Assembly (NCBI RefSeq): GCF_030384665.1
Contig: NC_083677.1
Location: forward strand, 1,113,501 to 1,177,500
Direction of reading: 5' to 3'
From: Lodderomyces elongisporus
Taxonomy: Eukaryota > Ascomycota > Pichiomycetes > Serinales > Debaryomycetaceae
DNA: 64,000 bases
The position numbers were made by a program, and so were the translations under genes. Below are positions 49,301 through 56,942 of the stretch, piece after piece (position 1 is the stretch's first letter; the number at the start of each line of letters is the position of its first letter). The notes under the pieces were generated by a model, which did no database searches, was not told the origin of the DNA, and saw only the letters and a program-made list of their open reading frames with translations.

Positions 49301-49340
49301 GGAAATTGGAAATTGGAAATTGGAAATTGGAAATTGGAAA
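49301..49340. repeat. 7-bp tandem repeat (ggaaatt), about 6 copies
   Basis: Consecutive exact copies in noncoding DNA, preceded by three copies of another 7-bp unit (aataaac). Confidence 0.85.
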
Positions 49341-50475
49341 TGCACGTAATTTTCGGTTATTCCGCACACAGCAAGTTGTCTTCTCTGAGAAGAATTGAAA
49401 ACAAGTTCTACAAATAGATATATATATATATATGTTTGTATTGACTTTTTGATTTTTCATTTTCTGGCCAGAGGAACAACAGCAAGCAACAAGGGTAAGT
49501 TTGGCGGAACCAGCGGCTTTACACACTTTTAAGAGCATCGACTGTATTCTTGGGTATGTAAAGATGTATACATTGATAGTTTTATATTTAACAAACCCTT
49601 CGATTGCCAAGGCGGCATTAAATTTTTTTTTTCTTCCGCGTTGTCCTTCTCTATCTTGAATATTTGTTGACACAGATTTATGGAGATAATGGAGGTAACA
49701 CCACTAGTACTACTACTACTTTAACTTTTGATAATCTCTGCCTCTTTATTACTCTCCAAAGCTCTGGCTCAACAAACTTTCACAAGGTGTAATTCATATA
49801 TATATATATATATATAACAATGTGTCTTAGCTTCCCCCTACCCCTACCCCTTTCTCTAGCTCCACAATAGCATCTATTGTCCAAAGCAATATGAAAAGGT
49901 ATCTTTATAATGGTAGTGTATCCGTGGGGTAGTGTACTTTTGTGCATAAGGCTGTCTATTTATAGTACATAGACACCATGCACTTTACCCACAGAGAAAT
50001 AAAAGATGAAATTATAAAAATATGAAAATATGAAAATGTAAAAGTACAGGAAACTTTACGTTCAATCTTGTTGCTACAACTCCATCCATCTTTTGGTTCT
50101 TCAACAGAGATTGAGTACATTTACTACTCTTTGACTTCTTCCTTTTGTCTTTTACTATAATAGCAATGTCTAGTTACACTTGAGTCTCCAATCCATTTCT
50201 CTTCAGCTAAATGCACTTGCTATACTAATTTTTCTTCAGAGAACACAGAGAACACTGAGAATGTTTTTTTTCTTTAAATCTATAATATTAACTCAATTCA
50301 AAAGCAGTACACATTTGCTGAGTATCGTTAACAGATTCAACTAGTGTCTCAAACTCAAATCTAAAACTTCGACTCTAATCATTCGGTTGAGAAACCTTGC
50401 CAATTATCTACAACAAATACCATGGCAAAGGTACGTCGGATAAGCCGGTTTCGCAAAGGACTCTAGGACTCAGTT

Positions 50476-50509
50476 CATACATACATACATGTATATGTAT
50501 GTATGTATG
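50476..50509. repeat. Inverted repeat: 15-bp perfect arms, 4-bp loop
   Basis: Arms catacatacatacat and atgtatgtatgtatg around gtat. It could form a hairpin in RNA or DNA. It is built of CATA/TGTA tetranucleotides, so slippage is a simple origin. Confidence 0.75.
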
Positions 50510-50855
50510 TATACACCGTAGAACAGGAGAATACAACAAAATACAACAGCCATTCCTTTTTGTGAATAACCATTTCTGTTCTTCACTTAACTCTCCCTCT
50601 CTCGTGATTCTGCACTTTATCCAGCTGGATAATTTCATCTCTTCCTTCTCGGCCACTCTTCTCCATTCCCACCTCCAGCCCCTTCAATACAGTCCTATAC
50701 CTACAATAACACCTTCTACTTCAAAATCTCATCACCTTTACATGTATATTATACCATCGTTCTATTTACATTACTCTTCCTTCATTTTCCCCTCCTCGTT
50801 CATGTCCTTCTTCTTTTCTTTATTCTTTTCTCATTTTTCTTTTTTCAATCATTTA

Positions 50856-51515
50856 CTAAAGATCAAACTCGTATTCCGGATCAGTCATTAAATCGTACTC
50901 AACTTTACTATCCTTAGTGTCCACCTCCAAAACAAATTTTTCTACCTCAAAGGGATGTCTCTTAGACTCCCTCTCAGCTTTCAAAACCAAATAGCCCGAA
51001 CGCTCAAAACCTTTAACCTTGAACTTGATATCAATCTTACCCTGTACTGTGTTTAAAGTACCCCAAATCCATGGCCAACTAGAAGCAAAATCAATATCCT
51101 TGCCCAAAGCATCCTGACCAATAGTGGATCTTCGCAAGTAGTAAAGCACAGAATTTATAATGGGTGACGACGATTTCTCATAATTAAAAATCACCAAACA
51201 TGCCAATGTCATACCAATGGCAAAAACAACAAAATATTTCCTATTCTCATCACGCTTGGCATAGGGATAAGGTAAATCACGCTCTACCGTGATTAGTGGA
51301 TCGCCATTGGCATCAACTGCTTTTTCCTCAGGCACCCTTGACGATGGATGCTGGCTATTCTGGTCAAACGAAATCAATGGTGGCTTTCGTTTCGTTTGGT
51401 TCAACTCCTGATTACAACGAGTAGAAAGCAAAAAAGTGCGCAAGTTTAAAACACTTCTTGTACTCGTCCATCGCTGGACTTGTGAGATACTTCTGCCTCT
51501 TATAAGTGAAAACAT
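50856..51515 (-). CDS. COA1: Cytochrome c oxidase assembly factor Coa1
   Basis: Mitochondrial inner-membrane factor acting on Cox1 early in complex IV assembly, with Shy1 and Mss51. Presequence-like N-terminus (MFSLIRGRSIS, RWTSTRSVLNLR). One membrane segment lies at about residues 97-113 (FVVFAIGMTLACLVIFN). The Coa1/TIM21-like C-terminal domain reads SWPWIWGTLNTVQGKIDIKF, then VKGFERSGYLVLKAER. I start at 51515; the frame upstream has no ATG. 219 aa, close to S. cerevisiae Coa1 (197). Divergent from TFB1, sharing about 460 bp of promoter. Confidence 0.88.
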   Translation of the reverse strand: MFSLIRGRSISQVQRWTSTRSVLNLRTFLLSTRCNQELNQTKRKPPLISFDQNSQHPSSRVPEEKAVDANGDPLITVERDLPYPYAKRDENRKYFVVFAIGMTLACLVIFNYEKSSSPIINSVLYYLRRSTIGQDALGKDIDFASSWPWIWGTLNTVQGKIDIKFKVKGFERSGYLVLKAERESKRHPFEVEKFVLEVDTKDSKVEYDLMTDPEYEFDL

Positions 51516-51979
51516 AAATGAACAGATGTAGTTGTAATTATATAGGGTCTTTGTACCCAACGGGAAAGTTTACTTCAAACCAAATGAGCAGATACCCCAT
51601 TTTCTCTTTTTCTCTTTTTCGGTTTTTCTCTTTTCGCCTAATTTTTTTCTTTTTTTTTGGATTTTGTTTGTCGTTTGATTTCACCGCTGTTTTTTTATTT
51701 TTTTCAAGTCTTGTTACCAAGTCAAAAGGAGAGATAAAGTTCTTAAATCATTAGAGCTAGTAGATGCGCACCACAACGCTAGACGCACTATAATAATACT
51801 TTGCAAGGTATACGTGCACACAAAGTTTTAATCTGATTCAAAATCATTGGCAGCAACTACAACAACAACAAAAACAACAAAAACAACAAAAAAAAAAAAA
51901 GAGGAGAACAGAAAGGTATACAATTTGACATTCTTGACTGTCACTACCATTATATTCACTTTCATCTCTCTTTAAAAAA
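51516..51979. other. Divergent promoter COA1/TFB1
   Basis: About 460 bp with T-rich tracts at 51600-51700 and an ACAA repeat at about 51857-51890. No gene seen. Confidence 0.45.
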
Positions 51980-54379
51980 ATGGAAACAGTACGAGGCGCA
52001 TGTTCAAAAGACAAAGTTGGAGGGATGGTGTTCATTCGCGAAGACATCACGCCCTCCATGCTTGAATGGAAAGCAGTAGACGATGACAAGAACAATATCG
52101 CCATCCCATTAAACAAATTAGTGGCACTTCAAGCCACGAAGGAAACTGTGCCAAAGATGATTTTACAGATCAGTTACAAGTCCGATGTCGAAAACGAGCC
52201 AGATAAAAAGATGAAACTACACTTTAATAACCGACCTACAATGAATAATATCAAAGACGCTTTACAAACAATTGTTGCACGATCAAGAACACGTGTTGAA
52301 GGATCACCATCAACTCCAATGTCAGACGCTGGTATTGGATCTCCTTCTACTTTGTCTTCCACTTTTCCAGGTGCTGCTGCCGTAGGAAAAACAGGAGGAA
52401 CAGGGTTAAGTCAATCACCATCTGGTGGTGGTAGTCTTCAACCTGGAGTATCTCCATCAACACCAACTCCAGTACCTTCATCTTCATCGTCATCGTCATC
52501 GTCATCGTCATCAGCAACCGGCAACTTTTCACTTGCGCAAAACGCATTATCTGATGCTAATCTACTCAAAAATTTTGAGTTACAGCAAAAGCTCTTACTA
52601 GAGGACAGAAACTTGCGAAACATTTTTACCAAATCAGTCATGAGCTTTAAATTATCCCCGACAATATTCTGGTCGAGTCGAATCAACCAATTGCGCACAT
52701 TTGCATTGACCATATCCCAGCATAGAGGACCATACAATGTGCTAAGCACAATCAAGCCTGTGGCTACATCGGATAATCAAGTGAATGTCAATGTGACGCG
52801 TGACACCATCAATGAAATTTTTGAAATCTACCCAATCATCAAAAGAGCATTTACCGACTTGGTGCCTAAAAGGTTTCTGGAAGGTGAATTCTGGTCGCGC
52901 TTTTTCAATTCGAAATTGTTTAGACGATTGCGTGGTGACAAGATTGGTATTAATAGTGGACGTGGTGATGTAGTGTTGGATAAGTACTTGTACATGGATG
53001 AAAAAGCGACCCCGCTTAGTGATGTCAACAAAGAAAGTCAAAAAGAAGCAGGCAAAGAGCAAGGCAAAGAAGGTAAAGGCAAAGAAGGTAAAGGCAAAGA
53101 AGGTAAAGGCAAAGAAGGTAAAGGCAAAGAGCAAAGCAAGGAAAGTAATAAAGAGGAAACATCAGCGGATGCAACTACTGCCACAGCTTCTCAAGCAGAT
53201 GGTAATTCACCTAAGCGACGGAAAGTTGAAGCTGAAAATCCACTACTCAATGATAACATAACAGACGACAATATTACTGTTAACAAGACTATAGACTTGT
53301 TTGCAAATGAGCAAGATAATTCACAAAAATTGGGCAACCGTCCCGATATGACCATGAGATTTGATGGTGATCTACTGACAATTATGGGCAATAGCAGCGG
53401 TGGTGGCCCCAACAGATTTCAAGGAAACGGTAGGGAAAATGAAATGGTTATATTGATGAGAAATATGAATAAATTATCTTCGAAAATGATGAGCATGAGT
53501 TCTGCTGATACATCATCATCATCTTCTTCTTCTTCTTTGCCGCGGACAAAAGGCGAGACTACTGTTGATGGATTATCAGCTCAAGAAGTAAATGAATATG
53601 AAGAAGAGTTGAACTTGCATGACTTGAACGTAGTTGAGGAGTCGCATTATATAAAACTAAACATCAACACAAGCGCATCTCGGAGTCCAAGTGTTGGTCC
53701 CGGTGAAAAAGATGCTGGTGCTGAAGAACAGCTTGACGACAAAGAAGCACAAAACTTTATTTATCAACAATTTCAACAGGTGACGAAAGGCGGTGATGAA
53801 AAAACCGAAAAAGATGACATAAAGACATCAAACTATTTTGATTTGACAGATACCTTCAAGGGAAAAACAGAAGACATTGAGAAAACATCTTTTGAGGTGT
53901 CTGCGCTTCTTCGACAAAATTTTAAAACCTATAAACTTCTCAACAAAGATGAAACATATTTAAAATCATCATATGAGAAAGTGCCCGTTAATTTAGTGCC
54001 CGACTCCTTATACCAGGAGATTATTACATATAATATCACTATTGTTGAGTTTTTGTCGCATTTTTGGAAACTATTTCTTCAAGGTAAAAACCCGCAGCAA
54101 TTGAAGAAGTTGTTCACCAGCTTGAAAAATTGTGCAAACCTGTTGAGGGAGTTCAAAACTCGAGCAACGGCTCAATTAGAGGCAATTGAGATTGTAGCAA
54201 AGAATGAAAAGCTAAGGGATAAGATTTTAAAAGATTTCAATTCCTGTTTGGAACCAGTAGAGCTCAGTTTACAAACTGCATTAACCAAGTACACTGCTGC
54301 TGCTGCTGCTGCTACTTCGGCTACTTCGGCTACTTCTGTTTCTTCTGTTGCACCTGTTCCCGCCACCGAAGGAGCCTAA
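51980..54379 (+). CDS. TFB1: TFIIH subunit Tfb1 (p62)
   Basis: Core TFIIH subunit for RNA polymerase II initiation and nucleotide excision repair. The N-terminal PH-like domain (residues about 1-95; ACSKDKVGGMVFIREDITP, LEWKAVDDDKNNIAIPLNKL) binds activators, TFIIE and Rad2/Rad4-type partners. BSD domains follow (about 195-245 and 260-325; FWSRFFNSKLFRRLRGDK is the second). Low-complexity Ser and Gly runs sit at about 165-185. A four-copy GKEGK repeat is at residues 362-381. The C-terminal helical region runs from about 640 to 775. 799 aa against 642 in S. cerevisiae; the extra length is the linkers and an Ala/Thr/Ser tail. Confidence 0.93.
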   Translation: METVRGACSKDKVGGMVFIREDITPSMLEWKAVDDDKNNIAIPLNKLVALQATKETVPKMILQISYKSDVENEPDKKMKLHFNNRPTMNNIKDALQTIVARSRTRVEGSPSTPMSDAGIGSPSTLSSTFPGAAAVGKTGGTGLSQSPSGGGSLQPGVSPSTPTPVPSSSSSSSSSSSSATGNFSLAQNALSDANLLKNFELQQKLLLEDRNLRNIFTKSVMSFKLSPTIFWSSRINQLRTFALTISQHRGPYNVLSTIKPVATSDNQVNVNVTRDTINEIFEIYPIIKRAFTDLVPKRFLEGEFWSRFFNSKLFRRLRGDKIGINSGRGDVVLDKYLYMDEKATPLSDVNKESQKEAGKEQGKEGKGKEGKGKEGKGKEGKGKEQSKESNKEETSADATTATASQADGNSPKRRKVEAENPLLNDNITDDNITVNKTIDLFANEQDNSQKLGNRPDMTMRFDGDLLTIMGNSSGGGPNRFQGNGRENEMVILMRNMNKLSSKMMSMSSADTSSSSSSSSLPRTKGETTVDGLSAQEVNEYEEELNLHDLNVVEESHYIKLNINTSASRSPSVGPGEKDAGAEEQLDDKEAQNFIYQQFQQVTKGGDEKTEKDDIKTSNYFDLTDTFKGKTEDIEKTSFEVSALLRQNFKTYKLLNKDETYLKSSYEKVPVNLVPDSLYQEIITYNITIVEFLSHFWKLFLQGKNPQQLKKLFTSLKNCANLLREFKTRATAQLEAIEIVAKNEKLRDKILKDFNSCLEPVELSLQTALTKYTAAAAAATSATSATSVSSVAPVPATEGA
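53063..53122 (+). repeat. 15-bp coding minisatellite in TFB1 (GKEGK x4)
   Basis: Four exact copies of ggcaaagaaggtaaa in frame, encoding GKEGK each time, flanked by partial units. Copy number probably varies between strains because the unit is a multiple of three and identical at DNA level. Confidence 0.9.
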
Positions 54380-54523
54380 TTCTTGGTTGCAGTAAATATA
54401 AATTATAACTGCTTTTGATGTTTATATTCCTTTGTAAATATCAATATTATTCTCATTACTGATTTCATTCATTACATTCGTAAATACACACGCACATATA
54501 TATTGTAAATTTGACTGTTCTAG

Positions 54524-55142
54524 CTAGTTCATTTGACATAACAAACCTAACCAGTCGTAATCATCAAATTCTTCCTCTTTACTATTGAGGCTTGACATCT
54601 CGCAAGACGCAAATGTTTTTGCCAAATTAGGAATCAACAGACATCCGACAATTCCATTGATAAATGAAACAATTCCTTTCAAGTCGATGCCAAAGCGACT
54701 ACCGCCTCCAAACTCGTTTCTTTTCAAGACAAAAATTATATTTTCGTAACCTTCTTCCTCGAGCAAATCGAGTAAATCAACTATGGGAGTGTGATTCTGT
54801 TTCACGACGGAATAACACAATTTGGCATCATCGAGTAGAACCCAAGCAGTTTTTGAGGTTTGGTTCACTATAGTCCAAATCGTATGCCGTAATCCGCTGT
54901 CTTGGGTTATCACAACGTCAATAATTAAACATCTATGTTTATTATGGCAACCTGGGGGAATTGCGAAGTCAAAGACGCCACTTTGTTCCTGTGTTCAGAA
55001 GTCGTGGTGAAGATTCAATATTGGCGTAATTCGAGTCCACTTGAATGGCTGAGTTTTGAATAGCGCCTGCTACTTGGGCAGTAGCGGAAGTAGTGTCAAA
55101 TTGATGAGAATTCAGTGGTATCATTGATTGATTGAGATTCAT
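54524..55142 (-). CDS. OAZ1: Ornithine decarboxylase antizyme, needs +1 ribosomal frameshift
   Basis: Binds ornithine decarboxylase and sends it to the proteasome; polyamines raise its synthesis by stimulating frameshifting. ORF1 starts at ATG 55142 and ends at TGA 54971-54969 (57 codons). Skipping the T of that TGA puts the ribosome into ORF2 (from GAC at 54970), which runs 148 codons to the stop at 54526-54524. The shift site reads CGT CTT TGA C. ORF2 has no early ATG and fits the antizyme core: IVDLLDLLEEEGYENIIFVL, a following Lys-Arg-Asn, and FINGIVGCLLIPN. An in-frame ATG exists at 55301, but a TATA run lies directly upstream of it, so transcription probably starts further down and 55142 is the better start. 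The total product would be about 205 aa. I see no intron signals that would join the frames instead. Confidence 0.8.
54969..54974 (-). promoter_or_regulatory. Programmed +1 frameshift site CTT TGA (C)
   Basis: On the minus strand the last sense codon of ORF1 is CTT, followed by TGA and C. UGA as the ORF1 stop is conserved in known antizymes. CUU followed by a slow codon is also the known +1 slip codon of Ty1 and ABP140 in yeast (CUU AGG C). A slip of the tRNA from CUU to UUU would give the ORF2 frame. The mechanism here is inference. Confidence 0.65.
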
Positions 55143-55700
55143 GGCTAATAATTTGATTTTTGATATATATGAATGAACACGTAAAGCGGAAGGAAAAGCT
55201 ATGAATAGACAAATAAAAGAGACTGTAGGGTTTGTTGGTTTCGTTTTTGTTGTTGATAATAAGAAATTTGAATCGTAAATTTCAAATAAAGCTGAAGCCA
55301 TATATATATATATATATATATATAAGTATATGTTGTATCACGGGACTAAGACTATGAAGAGGAAGAATTCACTATGTGGAGCATCCCAAGATCACGCTCT
55401 CAAACCCAAAAAAAAAAAAAAAAAAAAATTAATAATAATAATAATATCGAAATAAGGTATGCGCAATTGTAAACTTTCCTATTTGAGCGTGACTGAAATA
55501 TGATGCGTTTCATATTGCCGAATGGGATTTTTATTGCGGCGCTTGCCCAAAGCAGAAATATATTCCTGTGCAGTAGTACAAAATCAAAGGAGAAGAGAAA
55601 AGCAAAAAGATCAAAAAAAAAAAAAAAAACCTTGTAAAGCCTTTAATTCTTCTCCTGGCTTGGAGATGATCATCTCCTTTTGATATTGAAAACCAAAGCT
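55143..55700. other. Divergent promoter OAZ1/ECM1
   Basis: About 560 bp. Holds the TA run (55302-55325), poly-A runs at 55409-55428 and 55614-55629, an AAT/ATA triplet run at 55430-55446, and a 16-bp perfect palindrome (GGAGATGATCATCTCC) at 55662-55677, 23 bases before the ECM1 ATG. No other gene seen. Confidence 0.5.
55302..55325 (-). promoter_or_regulatory. TATA-run core promoter of OAZ1
   Basis: An uninterrupted TA dinucleotide run about 160-180 bp upstream of the preferred OAZ1 ATG. In yeasts transcription starts tens of bases to about 120 bp downstream of TATA, which fits a start between the ATGs at 55301 and 55142. Confidence 0.45.
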
Positions 55701-56377
55701 ATGGCAAAAAAAAGTATGCTAACACCAAAATTCATGTACACTTGATAGAATTATTACTAACTTTTAAACTTTGTATTGTTATAGTATCCAAACACAGTAG
55801 AGCAGCAAGAAGAGGCGAGGTTATAGAGCCTTCTGGTCTTGAGTCCACTAAACTAGCAGCATCAACATCTACCGAGAACGATGGAGTGCGAAAGTCGATT
55901 ATACGAACTCAGATCAAAAATGAAAACCTTTTGAATAAGAAACTTGAATCTTCCAAAGTGCGGAAACTGAAGTTGAAAAAGAAGTCATCTGCTATTAAAC
56001 ATAAACTCGAACGAAGTGATAAGCTTCAAGGCATCTTGTCCTCCAAGATTGATGCAAGTATTCAAAGAGCCAAATATGTTCAATCTGCACGAAAAGCAAA
56101 CTGGGATAAAATCAATTCAAGCATTGAGATTCGTAACCATATATTGGATGAATTGAAACAAGATTCTTCGCCAGAAAAGGAGTTAACTCAAGAGGAGATT
56201 GAGAAAATGGAGGAGGATGAATACGTACGAAAGTTTTATGAAGATGATGAGAACGCCGACAATATTGACAAAGAGGACAAACAAGATGGTGGTGAGAATA
56301 AGGACGGTAAAGGTAATGAGGTCGAGAAGGTGTTATCCAATAATCGTTTTGCCTTATTGGGAGAAGTTGAAGAGTAA
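55701..56377 (+). CDS. ECM1: Ecm1 pre-60S export factor, with one intron
   Basis: Nuclear pre-60S ribosome factor that helps export large subunits. The gene is split: exon 1 is 55701-55713 (MAKK plus one base), the intron 55714-55784 (71 nt; GTATGC donor, perfect TACTAAC branch point at 55755-55761, acceptor TATAG), exon 2 55785-56377. Splicing restores an N-terminus MAKKISKHSRAARRG that closely resembles S. cerevisiae Ecm1. Other matches are RTQIKNENLLNKKLESSK and RAKYVQSARKANWDKIN; the acidic C-terminus ends NNRFALLGEVEE. 201 aa against 212 in S. cerevisiae. The gene sits next to OAZ1 with a shared upstream region. Confidence 0.9.
55714..55784 (+). other. Spliceosomal intron of ECM1
   Basis: 71 nt; donor GTATGC, branch point TACTAAC at 55755-55761, acceptor TAG at 55782-55784, 20-odd nt after the branch. 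It is the only clear intron in the window. Confidence 0.88.
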
Positions 56378-56942
56378 GATAATTGGTGAAAACTTTTCTG
56401 AACTCTTTAATTTTTAAAAAAAAAAGAAGAAGAAAAGAAAAAAAAAAAAAAGAAACAACAAACACAAGAATACAAGAAACAAAGATCTTTATCAGTGAGT
56501 ATAAAACGTTACTTTGTACAGACACAAATCAAAATGACAAGTCATTTATGGAAACTTCAAAGTACAACGCCATTTGTCTGATATTTTAATAACATCAACC
56601 TATTAAGGGAAAAAAAAAACGAGATACTCAACACCAAACTTTTCTAATAAAAAAAATATAGACTTTTTTTTTCATTGCGTGCTAGTGTTTATTAAATATC
56701 TTTAAAGATCGTCTATGAAAAGAAAATCACAATAAATACATGTGGTATAACTGAATCTCGACTTATTGGTCTTTTAACATTAAGAACAAATACATATACC
56801 TTTTAGAGAAGTTAAACCATCAATTTTTGTTTCCCTACCTTTCCTATTATGTATGTTTGTTTTGTTTTCAATTTCTGTTGTTGTTGTTGATGATGATGTT
56901 GATGATGATGTTCTTAAATTTGTAGCAACCTGGCTCGCCTTT
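56378..56942. other. Convergent 3' region ECM1/SEC3
   Basis: About 565 bp, AT-rich, with poly-A runs at 56418-56453 and 56609-56618 and a GAT triplet run at about 56890-56910. No gene seen. Confidence 0.45.

Larger units (their letters stand above)
48107..50855. other. Very long 5' region of the Skg6-like gene
   Basis: About 2.75 kb with no convincing gene; longer ORFs here lack ATG or are low complexity. Contains a run of short tandem repeats: gaatgaaa at about 48163-48180, gagtggt at 48464-48491, aagaaagc at 49010-49033, aataaac at about 49270-49293, ggaaatt at 49301-49340, a TA run at 49797-49816, and a near-perfect palindrome at 50476-50509. It reaches the COA1 3' end. A non-coding RNA is possible but nothing diagnostic was seen. 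Confidence 0.45.

Noticed and set aside
49248..49673. 141-codon minus-strand frame
   Set aside because: Starts at GTG, crosses the ggaaatt repeat, translation has no protein-like blocks.
49836..49853. Telomere-like CCCCTA repeats
   Set aside because: Only three short units inside a unique region; CTG-clade telomeres use long complex repeats.
50422..50436. ATGGCAAAG followed by GTACGT, like a short first exon with a donor site
   Set aside because: No TACTAAC-type branch point or following coding exon between here and the COA1 3' end.
50397..50891. 164-codon open frame on the plus strand before COA1
   Set aside because: Begins at TTG, no ATG near its start, translation is Phe/Ser/His-rich low complexity, and it runs through the CATA/TGTA palindrome.
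55143..55301. OAZ1 start at the upstream ATG 55301
   Set aside because: The TATA run directly abuts this ATG, leaving no room for a transcript start; the added 53 residues are Thr/Ser/Phe-rich and unlike antizyme ORF1.
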